The position numbers and the translations under genes are program-made. A DNA stretch of 64,000 bases from Limnanthes douglasii subsp. nivea (taxonomy: Eukaryota > Streptophyta > Magnoliopsida > Brassicales > Limnanthaceae). Below the pieces are notes generated by a model. That model worked only from the letters and a program-made list of their open reading frames with translations. It was not told where the DNA came from and did no database searches. Shown here one piece after another: positions 18,400-29,959 of this stretch. The DNA is taken from the NCBI GenBank assembly GCA_036936605.1, contig JAUPFV010000005.1:191764958-191828957 (forward strand). The letters are read 5' to 3'. How positions within the stretch are numbered: position 1 is the stretch's first letter; each line of letters opens with the position of its first letter.

Positions 18400-20100
18400 T
18401 GAAACTCAAACTCCGGTTCTTCCCCCAAGAAAAAATAGAGGGGTTCCTCCTGACCGGTATTCACCGGAACACGTTCCTCGTGCTTCTTTATATCCGGTAA
18501 AAACAGACTGGAAAGGAATGACGAAGATTGCAAAGGCGTTTTCAGCTACTATTCTCTCTGAACAAATCCTTAAAACAGTTCAAGAAGCTAAGAAGATGAC
18601 TGAATGGCATGACGCAATGAATACCAAAATGGAATCTCTAAAAAGGAATGGTACATGGGAGAATTATGTGTTACCACAAGGGAAGAAAGCAGTCGGGTGT
18701 AGATGGGTGTTTAATATAAAATATAAATCTGATGGCACCATTGAGCGACACAAGGCAAGAATGGTTGCCAAAGGATATATATGGTATAGACTACTCTAAA
18801 AATGTTCTCTCCGGTTGCAAAGATTGACACTATCAGAGTTTTACTTTTGATAACCGCGAATAAAGATTGCCATCTTCATCAATTTGATATAAAGAATCCT
18901 TTCTTACATGGAGACTTGGAAGAAGAGGTATATATGGAACCCCCACAAGGGTTCTCTGATGGTTTTAAAGAAAATGAGGTATGTAAACTGAGAAATGCAT
19001 TATATGGGCTCAAACAGTCTCTTCGTGCTTGGTTTGGGAGATTTAGAATGGCAATGAAGCAGTATAGCTACAAACAAAGTAATGGGGATCATACCTTGTT
19101 TTACAAAAAGAGAGGAGAATAAGTCACTTTTCTTATAATATATGTCGACGATATGATTATAACGGGGAATGACGAAGAAGAAATTAGCTCTCTTAGGAAA
19201 AACCTCTTCAAGGAGTTCGAAATGAAAGACCTTGGGGGATTGAAGTATTTCCTAGGAATCGAGGTTCTTAGGTCAATAGGAGGGACTTATATCTCCCAAT
19301 GGAAATATATATTGGATTTATTACCTGAAGTTGGCATGGTGGATTGCAAACCAAATGACACTCATATGGTTGTGAATCACAAACTAAAGATAATTGAAGG
19401 GGCCAGACCAGCTAGTAAAGAAAGGTACCAAAAGTTGGTGGGGAAATTGATTTACCTGGTTCACACTCGACCCGACATTGCATACGCGGTGGGAGTAGTT
19501 AGCCAGTTCATGCATCATCCTCAGGAACACCATATGGAGGCAGTAATAAGAATTATTCGATATCTCAAAGGTACACCAGGAAGAGGCATAATTTTTAAGA
19601 AAAATGGACACCTTGATGTTGAAGTATTCACAGATGCTGATTGGAGAGGGAATCCTAACGACAAGCGATCAACTGCTGGCTACTTTATTCTTCTTGGGGG
19701 TAACTTGGTGACTTGGAGGAGTAAGAAATAGAAAGTAGTATCACTATCAAGTGCTGAATTCGAATTTAGAAGAATCGTTAAGGGGATTATCGAGATACTT
19801 TGGTTAAAGAAGATAATGAAAGAAATCGGATCCCCTTTGAAGTGTCCAACTCAGTTAATGTGCGATAATAAAACTGCGATTAAAATTTCAGAGAACCCGG
19901 TACAACACGATAGAACAAAGCACGTTGAAATAGATAGGCACTTCATAAAAGAAAATATTGAAGATGGGAAAGTCGAACTTCTGTTTGTTAGATCCGAAGA
20001 CCAACTGGCAGACATCCTAACAAAAGCGGTTGCTGCAAGAACATTCGTATCAGTTGTATCCAAGTTGGGTATTGGTGATCCCACTACACAACTTGAGGGA
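18400..20100 (+). pseudogene. copia-2 reverse transcriptase and RNase H
   Basis: RT blocks in order: EWHDAMNTKMESL, VGCRWVFNIKYKSDG, HKARMVAKGY (a frame break at 18798), MFSPVAKIDTIRVLLLI, FDIKNPFLHGDLEEEVYM, NALYGLKQS, catalytic YVDDM at 19141-19155 and FEMKDLGGLKYFLGIEV. RNase H carries FTDADWRG (Asp), SSAEFEF (Glu region, usually SSAEAEY), CDNKTAIKI (Asp) and HVEIDRHFIKE, and ends with LADILTKAV. Breaks: TAA at 19121-19123 and TAG at 19729-19731 (a likely former CAG in KKQKVV). Longer open stretches than in copia-1 suggest a younger age. Confidence 0.88.
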
Positions 20101-20103
20101 GAG
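20092..20103 (+). promoter_or_regulatory. Polypurine tract of copia-2
   Basis: CTTGAGGGAGAG directly precedes the TG of the 3' LTR, the standard copia plus-strand primer position. Confidence 0.85.
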
Positions 20104-20415
20104 TGTTAGAATATTCGACTAAATTTGGAAAGCTGGATTCATGGAGTAATAATTGGGGTCAACTATTGACCACTATAATTTGGGATTTCACACACTATCC
20201 TTAATCTTCTCCCTATAAATCAGTGTATTAAGTTTCCTTGTATAGGCCTCTAAGTTCTCTATATATTGAGATCCTTATTACCATTTCTAGTGAAACAAGC
20301 GCAACTTGTAATGATTTGATTCAGTAAAAACAGTTCAATACAAAAAGGAACATTTTCTAATAAAACACAAAACCCTAGCCGCCTCCTGCGGCTACTTCTC
20401 TCTTTGTTTTTAACA
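20104..20415 (+). repeat. 3' LTR of copia-2
   Basis: 312 bp, same ends as 15786-16097, followed by the GTTTG target duplication. Confidence 0.93.
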
Positions 20416-20600
20416 GTTTGGGACCCAAAGAAAAATATCGTTAGAGTCACAATCATGGAGGAGAGCATTGATAGCATCTTTAATCTCAGTGAGGTGGGGC
20501 TGATGTAGCCTGCGATCCGTCCTAACGTAGAGGGGAGGCATATTCACCGTTCATTACTATGTAAAACCGAAACAAGCAAAATATTACGCATGTGAGCCAG
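20416..20600 (-). pseudogene. L1-type LINE ORF2 fragment, right part split by copia-2
   Basis: Minus strand from about 20543 reads MPPLYVRTDRRLHQPHLTEI, then an Asp/Asn-rich block ending DIFLWVPN at 20416. This is the region just upstream of the zf-RVT part found at 15340-15785, and the frame continues there after removing copia-2 and one copy of GTTTG. Upstream coding sequence (beyond 20600) is not recognisable. Confidence 0.6.
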
Positions 20601-21540
20601 GATGATGATGTTGGGGTCATCCTCGCAGTGGTGCAAAGAGCCAAAGGTTGGGTCAGATGGAGGTGGAGAACTGTTTCAAACTATGATAAAGGTCAGCAGT
20701 TTGGTTGCGAAATGTGCAAAGTTTTTCTTTTCCGAATAGAGACAACGATGCACACATATAAAAATGAGTTCAATAGTGTACCAATCTTAACTTGGCAGGC
20801 ATCATCGTTGTTGATGGTTGCATTGAACATGAACAAAGGTTCATTTTTTTTGTTTTGAATTCTTATATTCAAACTTTTAATTCCAGAGTTTCCAAAGGGA
20901 TGCGTATATTTAGAAATTTTGTAAAAAACTATTTTTAGCCTATAAAGCTGAGACAATAAACAAACAACCTAATAATATTTTTAGATTTAAAAAAAATTAA
21001 AAAAAATTATTTTACTTAGTTTGTCGATTAAACTTTTGATTTATTGTTGTTTGTTTTAAAACTCAAGACGTCTAATATCCTAGAAAACAAATTGTAGAAA
21101 ATTTTAAAAAATTACGAGACAAAAATAATTTTTTTTAAAAAAACATATATAACTTGTATCTTAAGTCCATTGCCTACAAAAAACAACAAATAAATATGTT
21201 TAATCACATTTTAGTAAGTTTTATAAGTTGTTCATAATTTGCTTGTTTTGTAACGTTCAAAAATAATAAGGTAGAGCTCATTAAGAATAAATTGGTGCAA
21301 CAACAAGATTACTTTAAAAATAATGGAGGAAATCGTTTTTTTTATGAAAAACTGGTTATTTTACAAGAGACTTAATGTTCGAGAGAATACTGAAAACATT
21401 AATATTGTGGGTGAGGATATTATGTCTATATTGATATAAGTTAAGGTTTTAGGGGGTGGTATGACCATTAGTAATATGTGCACGTTGTCAATGACAATTT
21501 AAAAAAACACAAATAAGGTGAAAATAAATACAGAATAAAA
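20601..21540. other. AT-rich interval without a recognised gene
   Basis: The left edge may still be decayed L1. From 20860 onward the sequence is T/A runs with short chance frames. It may include the eroded 5' part of the copia relic that becomes recognisable at 21562. Confidence 0.4.
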
Positions 21541-21561
21541 TTATGTGTAAAAGTCGAATTA

Positions 21562-23830
21562 ATGTTCATAATTGTAAAATATACAGCTCTCACAAACGTT
21601 ATATATGTTCATGATGGGAATAAAACTGTAGTGTATGGTAATCTTTTAACTAATATTATAACCTTTTTGGTATACGAATATAATAAACTAGTTTTGTCCA
21701 ATGGTGATATCTTTATTGGAAAAGGATACTTCTGTGATAGGCTGGCTAAACTTTATGCTTATTATTCATGTATTAATAAAATAAAAAATTATTTTCACTC
21801 TTGCTTGCATGATGATTACATGCTATGTCATGGTAGACTTGTTCATATATGGCATAAAATAATTAAGAAGATTTTTAAAAATGGACTTATGCAATGTAAT
21901 ATAGGTTCATATATTAACTATAAATCATGTATCAAAAAATGATAAGAAAGCCTTTTAAAAATATGAAAAGATATACAAATTATTACACTTGACACATACT
22001 AATCAATGTGAGTTTAATAGTGTCTGACCATATATGAGTAAAAATGTTTTATAACTATTAAAATTTATTGGTTGAGCTTGTAAAATTTTAATTCTAATAT
22101 TAGATGTCATGCTAGTTCATTCTAGGTTGCATATTAACTTATGAGTTGAGACAGTTATGATGACCTATCATATTATAAATTGTGTTTCTCTTTAGAAATT
22201 AAAATCTCACCATATGATCTATGGAAAGAAAATAATTGAAATATTGGTTACTTTAAACTATGGGAATGTTTGGAATTTTATAAAAGATGGATATAAAGAT
22301 ACTAAAGTGGGTATAAAAGCCATAATATGTGATCTAATTGGATACACAACTAATCAAAACGTTTATGGGTTGTTCGACTCGAAGTCTAACATGGAGACTG
22401 AATCTAGAGAAGTAGAGTATCTGGGGTCCAACTTATATAATGATAATAAGACTCGTAATATTTTTGGAAAGAGAGAAAATACTTTATTAAAAGTACATTT
22501 AATTGTAGAAAAATCTTGTGAACCTCGTGTGATATAAATTCTCAAATTAGTTTTTCTATTCAGTGGAAGGAAGTTCTAACAAAATCAACCATAAATTTTC
22601 TGCTGTATTTTTTTTCCGATACAATAGCAAAAGAATATAAAACATTAAATGGATTCGGTAATGTCAAAATATAATTTAGAATTGGTTGATTTACCTTTAG
22701 ATTCAAAACAAATTGGTTGTAATGGGAGATCTTGAAAGATATCTTATGCGTATGGTATCATTCAAGCATTCAATTCTAGATTGGCAACTAAACGTTTACG
22801 ATAAAAACAAATTGACACCTAAGCTCTGATTGTGAGAATTATGAGTATTAGAATAATTTTTGTGAATGCATTGTTATACAATTTTAATATTTATCAAGTA
22901 TATTTTAATATTTCATTTTTAAATGGATATCTTGACAAAGAATTCAACATACATCACCCGGAGGGATTATGTTCACGTGTAATGGATTAAAAATATGTAC
23001 CGATGTAAAGTCATTGTACATAATTAAACAATAAACCTAAAAATAGCTTGGAAAATGTGAGTGTGTCATATTATGCGATGAATTTAGGTACAATAAGACA
23101 AACAAGTGTTTGTACACTAAGTTTTGCGGTGACACAATGGTCATAGTGTGTTTATACGTAAATTTCTTACTTTATTAAATAATGGAAATAAATAGGTTGT
23201 TGTAACAAATAGTTTTTATTTTGTAAATTTAATATGAAAGGTCCTGAATAGGTTGATATTGGTTTGGGAATAATAGTATTTAAAAATTCTAAGAGTTATG
23301 CCATTATTCAGTTTTATTACATTCAAATAAGTATTACAAAAAATTGAACATTTGAAATTCAAAAAATTGTTACGATCATTTGATCATTGTTTAAAACTCG
23401 TAACTTGTTGTTGGATGAGAAGTGACTCGATTAGAATATGTTGGTATTATAAAAATTCTCATGTACGTGACTTTATACATTATGGTTGATAATTCATTTG
23501 TGGTAAGTACTAATAATTCTCAGTACAAAACGTTTGAATACTCTTGAAAGAATTTTTGGTTACTTGAAAAAAACAAAAGATATATATTTTTAATATTCCA
23601 ATATTTCAGTGGTATATGAGGGCTTCACGGATCAATTTTCGGTCATCAACATAGTCAATAATAAATAGGCTATTAAATGAGTGTTTATGTTTACCATGTA
23701 GGGTTGTTTTTAAGTGTATCTCACATTCGGCTACAAAATCTAAGTATATAGCGTTGGTTGCAACATAAAATGAAGCTACATGGTTGAGAGACATATTACT
23801 AGAAATATAATTCACTTCAAAAGGCAAAAT
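21562..23830 (+). pseudogene. Heavily decayed third copia polyprotein ('copia-3')
   Basis: Recognisable blocks in copia order on the plus strand. The pre-integrase zinc region is at about 21790-21940 (LCHGRLVHIWHKIIKKIFKN, with a following GL and YKSC). The end of integrase is near 22205-22300 (SPYDLWKENN, then YFKLWEC in an overlapping frame). The linker IGYTTNQNVYGLFDSKSN lies at 22340-22400. An RT tail resembling 'FDMKDLGEADVILGIKI' sits near 23232-23290, and an RNase H end at 23720-23800 (SATKSKYIALVAT, then a stop, then NEATWLRDILLE). Nearly every segment has stops and frameshifts and AT bias is strong, so this is the oldest copia copy here. LTR limits were not found; GA-rich sequence at 23935-24000 may be part of its 3' LTR. 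Confidence 0.6.
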
Positions 23831-23859
23831 GATAATGCAAATATATTATGCTTAATAAG

Positions 23860-24830
23860 TAACAAACTTGTTCGACCGATGTGTCTAGAGCTAAAGATAA
23901 GTTTTTAGTATTAAGATTTTAAGTTACTTATAGAGAGATAGAGAGATACACAAGTGTTGTTGAATGATCGTAGTAGATAGAGAGAGAGATGAAGAAGAAA
24001 AATATAAGAAAGTATTGTTGAGTAATCAAAGTATGATCTCGGTCTTTTAGGTTAGAGTTCTTATTTATAGTATTAGGATATAGGTCAGAGTAATCAAAGT
24101 ATGTTTATTAAGTCATAGTTTAATATGATTTAATTACATGTAATAAAGTTAAAACTCCTAACCTAACCATTTTTAAGTTAATGACTTAATTATAATTTTA
24201 CCCCTTATTGGTAGCCCTTGCAAATGAAGTGAGGGATGAATAAAAATAGAAACTAGAAATTATAGCTTAAGCCAAACTACTACCTTGTTTTTATTTTGAC
24301 TTTGTTTATTCCATGATGTGTAGGGTGATGGTTCGCCCAAGTAACCATGCCTTAAATTTTGAGTTGACCGAGCCTAGTGGTTCAGTTTGGACAAGAAGTT
24401 GGTATTCTAATTTTTTTAATTTTCTGAATTAAAAGATTAGACTGTAGAGTCTCTGATTTGAGTGGGTGTTCACGTTGTGTTATGCATGCCTTCTATAGGG
24501 CCATTTACCTCTAGTTAAACCGTCATGACTCTGAAGATCTCGGTTTGGTAGCTGGCCCTATTTATGGCTTATTATAAACCTTTGGACAACCAAAACCTCT
24601 CTTAATGAAAATTTTATTTTTAATCGAAATGAAAATAGTACAAAAATATGTAATACTCTGCTAGAGTAACTAGTACGCTTCTACAGTGAAAAAATACTTG
24701 TTAATATTTCTTAAGTGGGTAAACTCCTTAATACTTCAAACTAAAACCAACCAGTTTATGATGAGTCAAAAGTAAAATTACCAATTTAAACGGGTCATAA
24801 AGTTTTGGATTTATCTGAACCCATTGGGGA
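23860..24830. other. Unassigned interval, possibly LTR remnants
   Basis: Contains a GATAGAGAGAGAGATG-type simple repeat (23935-24000) and a duplicated phrase GTAATCAAAGTATG (near 24031 and 24091). No coding sequence recognised. The first few hundred bases plausibly belong to the 3' LTR of copia-3. Confidence 0.3.
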
Positions 24831-26105
24831 AAATAAAAAAAACGAAACAATCCCTAAAATGAAGGATCAAATGATATTTATTATTGATTTTATATTACGT
24901 TTATACTAATTTAACCATTTGTTTTAATTAATTATGAATAAAAATATTATTTTTTAGTTATTTTTGATATATTAGTGAAATTTGAGCTAAATGAGCAAAA
25001 AGGGGTTAAGATGGTAATAGAAGCTATAATTAAAGAAGAAGATAAAAACCTAGGACTTGAAGATAATTACAACAATAATAAAATAAATAAATTAATTCAC
25101 CATATCTAAATGATTTAGTTTCCTAAGAATAAATTATAATGTATTTTTTTATTTAATTTTAAAAATTAATATAATTATTTTATTTTATTTTATTTGATAA
25201 AGATTATGATTTTATATATAAGAGAATAAAATAGTTAGTCTTCTATAGTAAATTATAATATTTTATTATATAATTTAAAATAATAAATTAATTCTTTTAA
25301 TTTATTTAATATTATAATTATACTCTCTCGTTAATTTTTAGGAGATTATGGTGAATAAAAAAACTCATAACTTTTCCTATAAATAAAACCCTAACGAAAG
25401 AGATCTAGGCGGACCGTCAACAATCTACTTTTCTTTCTTCTTATTTTGTTTTATTATTAGGGTTATGCTCACTAGGAGCTAATCTTTTTTGTTCTAAGGT
25501 TATTAAACTTCTTTAGATACAATTTTTAATGTAATTTTGTTTTAATTTATTTATTTTTTCTTTTATTCTTTAGTATTGATATTAATCCTAATGCTTATCA
25601 TAGATTTAGGTTGACACCAAGAGGTAATATCTACTTCTGAACTATATCAATACCATTAGGTTGAAGCTGAACTAGGTTCTTAGAACTTATGACCTAATTG
25701 TAGCAGGTAGGACTAGAAATATAACCAGCCATATAAGAGAGTTAGTTGTGTGAGATACCTCAACTTAAAGAATAATTGCAAAATTTAGGTTAATTTTATT
25801 AACTTTGGAATACATTATAATTTATTTTAATTTGTTGATACATGTTTATTAACTTTGGAATAATTTTTAACATTTATTATTTTTATTTTATTTTTATTTT
25901 TAAATTTAATTTTTTTTATTACTTAGTATATTCATATATTAGATTGCAGATTTTAAAATAGATTTATTCATTTGGATTCGATATTATTTTAAAATAGATT
26001 TTAAAATAGATTTATTCATTTGGATTCGATATTCGATTTTAAAATAGATTTATTCATTTGGATTCGATATTGGAGTATTAAGTACTCTAAAATTACAACG
26101 GAAAT
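24830..26105 (+). repeat. 5' LTR of E1 (approximate limits)
   Basis: Collinear with 28630-29957 and, more distantly, 34280-35160: all contain an ATAGATCTAGGTTG-type phrase followed by ACCAAGAGGTAATAT and AACTATATCAATACC. Homology between E1's copies stops at the ACAACG near 26102. A degenerate TTTTG...TTCCGGAGGAA follows, possibly an eroded primer-binding site. Confidence 0.55.
25950..26071 (+). repeat. Three-copy tandem repeat in the E1 5' LTR
   Basis: The 36-bp word starting ATTTTAAAATAGATTTATTC and ending GATTCGATATT occurs at 25950-25985, 25998-26033 and 26036-26071. The other E1 LTR has a single diverged copy (near 29888), so the array expanded after insertion. Confidence 0.9.
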
Positions 26106-26394
26106 CGATTTTGTTCCGGAGGAATAAAGTATTTATTTTTAAATCTATTAGTTTGATGCATTTTTTGCTAATTAATTTTTAGTTTTATTTTTATTTGATT
26201 TGATTTATATTTATTGTTTTAGTTACTATTTTATTTTTTTATTATTTTTTTTATATTTGTTGGTTTAATATATTTTTATATTTTTATCTTTATTGATATT
26301 TATTTTTATTTTATTATTTTAATTATATATTTTTTCAAAAACATTAGGGAAAACCCGCCACGCAATGGATAACCGAATGGTGCTACAAGCTAAG

Positions 26395-27110
26395 TTATAT
26401 GCGCTTGACAAGAATTGGCCTATATAAGTTTAACTTCAACAAAAATTGGCCCATACGAGGATGAATGTGGCCGCCGTCAATAAGTGTGAAGCATACAATA
26501 CGATAAACCCGTTCGTCCCAGCGAATAGTTACAGGTATAACTTCCAACATGGCTCTATACCGTACTATAATAATGATTAGCAAGGGTAGATGTTGGCAAA
26601 ACGAAAACTTTTCATGGGAGTATACCAATTATTTTTGGGACCATGAGGATATGAATATGTTACAGAAAAAGTCATTTCTAGAGGAATTTTTGTGAATAAA
26701 TTTATCGAATCTTCGAGGAAGACTGAATCAAATGCAACAAATTTGGAGATTGTGATTCAAAATCAAGGGTTTTGTTTGAAGAATTAAGAAGATACCATGG
26801 ATAAAGTCATCAAGATTACTTAAAGAGTTTTTTAGCAATCCGAGAGTTCTACACTAAAGTTTCAAGATTTTACACAAATTCAGTATACATCAATCCAACA
26901 TCTTGAAGTTCAAGATGACCAAAGTCATGATATGTTGTTGGACAAATCTAATAAAAATTTGCTTAATGAATTGAAGAAAAATCATTAACAACAAAATAAG
27001 GATATCATTTTTCCAACTAGAGCAACCTGAAGTAGAGAAGAAGGTTGAAGATGAAGAAAACATGGTCATCATAATATCAAGCTTCAACCGAGATATTAAA
27101 TATTATAATT
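26395..27110 (+). pseudogene. Athila-like gag C-terminal relic (E1)
   Basis: Broken frames give NSYRYNFQHGSIPYYNN and WQNENFSWEYTNYF, which resemble the 'YNpGWrNHPNFSW' block of Athila gag proteins. They are followed by FLEEFL...NLS and a 'LEIVIQNQGFCLKN...IQHLEVQ' pattern, which in Athila gag reads roughly 'l.n....i.nLE.QvGQ'. Nothing like a knuckle or protease follows, and 27120 onward is non-coding. The same blocks occur in E2 at 31540-31900 and, in much better condition, in the element at 54627-63297. Confidence 0.55.
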
Positions 27111-28629
27111 TCTAAACATAAAGAATGGACTTTCAAATTGTTTTTCTTTTTAATGATCCATCTGTCAACAAAGTGGTTAAACAAAATTATATATTCAACA
27201 AAAACAATGGAAACTGCAAACAAAGTCACTTGTTTCAGAGCTGCAACGATTATGATGGAAACTTATGATGGAAACGTGAACACGTGACTATTCTCAAATA
27301 TAGTTATCAACCACCTTGTAAAGAAGAGTTGACGAAAGGTCGAGCTACTGACTGAAAACAAAACGTTGATTGGGAGGCAACCCAACATAAGTTTTACTTA
27401 TGTTTTATTTTATTTTATTATAGTATTTTTATTTTTGATTTATTTTATTTATCTATTTTTTGGGCATGTTGACAATCTTTGTTTATATTTTTTTTTTCTT
27501 TTGGAGGAACCGACTAGCTTCTACAATTCAAACTCCAATCTCGCAAATTTGAACCCCATATATATTTATCAGGTACCATTGTTCCTTAATCTTTTTTTTA
27601 TGTTCTTAATATTGAGGACAATATTAGATTTTAAGTGTGGGTAGTGGGAAATTTCGGAAGAAAATATCACAATTTTTTTTATCAATTAATATTGTTTATT
27701 GTAAATTTTAGGACCTTAAAGATTAATTCAAACTTGTGAATTAACTTTTAAGTTCAAAGAATTAATAATCGTATGTTTAGATTTTTATTTGATTATGCCT
27801 TTAGATTTCTCTGTATTTGGAAGTTATTAAAATGAATTATATTACAAATTTACTTTGAGTGTTTTTACTTACATGGAAATTAATTTACTAATATAAGAAA
27901 TATTTTCTACGAAAAACAACAATTGTCATGGTTAAAACAATAAAAATAAAAAATTATATAAAAAGAAATTTTATATTATTTATCAAATAATGAGGTTGAA
28001 TAATTCTTTACTGAGTGACCCGATCTCTTCCTAATCTGGTCGAGATTTGAGTACAAAGAAAAAAAAGATTTATGTTGATTCTCAAATGTTACTTGTTTTG
28101 TTTGTAGTTTAATTAGTCTGAGCCAGTAAATCCTTTGGGGTGCTTCATCACCTAATCCTAATAACCAATTAGGAGGGATGTTATTGATTTAAAACTCGTT
28201 GCATAGATAGAAAATTTAACTAGACATTGCACAATTGAAATGTAAATATATATTAAAAAAATATTTATATAATTTATTTTCTAAGTTTATATGTCATAAA
28301 GGTGTCTTGTCACCTATTGACTTAAGCCAACTGGTTTGAGATTCATTGACTTTCAAATAGAAAAAATAATTATATTTATAATTAAAAATGAAAAAAGAAG
28401 AAAGTGAAAAATTATACAATTGACAATTGTTTAAAAAAATTAAAATTGATATTTTTTTGGTTTATTAATAAAATGTTTAAAACAATATTTAAGAAAATAG
28501 TATATAATGAAAGTTTAATTTTATTCATGATGAAGATATTTTAGATTTCTTCAAATTTCTATCTATAAGATGTGTTTAGGAATTTTTCACTTGATTCATT
28601 AGCTTGGTTTGAAATTAAAAAATTTGGGG
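27111..28629 (+). other. E1 3' non-coding region
   Basis: Includes GATTGGGAGGCAACCCA at 27369 (the codons for LGGNP often close the coding region in Athila-like elements). A polypurine-like AAAAATTTGGGGTTAA near 28616-28632 should mark the start of the 3' LTR. The phrase GGGGTGCTTCATCACC...AAT at 28136 is shared with E2 (33942). The open frame at 27366-27644 is hydrophobic AT-rich translation, not a gene. Confidence 0.45.
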
Positions 28630-29957
28630 TTAATTTATACTACATGATAATATGATTTGATCATACTTTTAATTGTGATATATTATTTTTTCGCGACTAG
28701 CAAATAAGTGTGGATAATTTGATCAAAGTATATTTATCCTTAATTTTATATTACGATTATACTAATTTAACAATTAGTTTTAATTAATTATCAATAAAAA
28801 ATACTTTTATTTGGTTATTATTTATTAAGTGAAATTGGAACAAAAAGAGAAAAAAGAGTTAAGATTGTACATAGAAGAATAATTAATGAAGATGATAAAA
28901 GACAAAGAGAAGATAATTAGAGCAATAATAGAAGAAAGAAAGACAAAAAGATAAGAAATTAATTGAAGATAGCAATCTAAATAATTTAGTTTCTTAAGAA
29001 TAAATTATAATATATTTATTATTTAATTTAAAATAATAATAATATAATTCTTTTATTTTTTTATAAAGATTATGATTTTATTTTTAGGAGAATAAAATAT
29101 TTTGGTCTTCAATAGTAAATTATAATATTATATTATATAATTTAACATAATAAATTAATTCTTTTATTTTATTTACTATTATAATTATACTCTCTTGTTT
29201 ATTTTTAAGAGATTATGGTGAATAAAAAATCTCATAACTCATCAAACCCGAACGAAAGAGATTTAGGTGACACTGAAAAATCTACTTTTCTTTATTTCTT
29301 CTTATTTTGTTTTATTATTGAGGTTATGCTCACTAGGAGCTAATCTTTTTTGTTCTAAGGTTATTAAACCATCTAGATACAATTTTTAATGTAGTATATT
29401 TTCTTTATTAATTTACTTTTTCTTTTATTCTTTAGTATTGATATTAATCATTATGCTTTCAATTTCTTACGATATTAATTAATTGATCATAGATTTAGGT
29501 TGCGACCGAGATGTAATACATACTTCTGAACTATATCAATACCATTAGGTGGAATGAGTAGTTTACTACGACCATCACCCAGTCTGAACTAGGTGCTTAG
29601 AACGTATAACCTAATTGTAGGAGGTAGGGGGCTAGAGATATAACCAGCCATACAAGAGGGTCAGTTGTGTGAGATCGAGAGATGATCACAACATTCTGAA
29701 TCACAACATTCTGAAAGAGAACGTGGCTTTAAAGAATAATTGAAAATGTTAGGTTAATTTGATTATATGAAATACATGATAATTTGTTGATACATGTTTA
29801 TTAACTGTGAAATAATTTTTAATATTTATTTATTTTATTTTTTTTTTATTTTTATTTATTAACTAGTATATTTTTATATTAGATTATAGATTTTAAAATA
29901 GATTTATTATTTTGAGTTAGATATTCGAGTCTTAAATACTCTAAAACTACAACGTCG
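28630..29957 (+). repeat. 3' LTR of E1 (approximate limits)
   Basis: Collinear with 24830-26105, including the CTCACTAGGAGCTAATC word at 29329. It lacks the three-copy tandem expansion but has about 60 bp (near 29555-29580, TTTACTACGACCATCACC) absent from the first LTR. Confidence 0.55.
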
Positions 29958-29959
29958 TA

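Larger units (their letters stand above)
15786..20415 (+). mobile_element. Ty1-copia LTR retrotransposon 'copia-2'
   Basis: LTRs of 312 bp at 15786-16097 and 20104-20415, TG...CA, with a perfect 5-bp target duplication GTTTG (15781-15785 and 20416-20420). By eye the LTRs differ at about 16 of 312 positions, so the insertion is not recent. The internal order is gag, protease, pre-integrase zinc region, (integrase core missing), RT and RNase H. A perfect initiator-Met primer-binding site and a polypurine tract bound the interior. The element interrupts an L1 fragment. The missing integrase core and many stops mean it cannot move on its own. Confidence 0.93.

Noticed and set aside
25950..26071. 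Regularly spaced repeats considered as a CRISPR-like array
   Set aside because: Three copies with spacers of 2-12 bp in a plant LTR; simple tandem duplication.
27366..27644. Hydrophobic 92-codon frame resembling a membrane protein
   Set aside because: Phe/Leu/Ile-rich translation of T-rich non-coding DNA in the E1 3' region.
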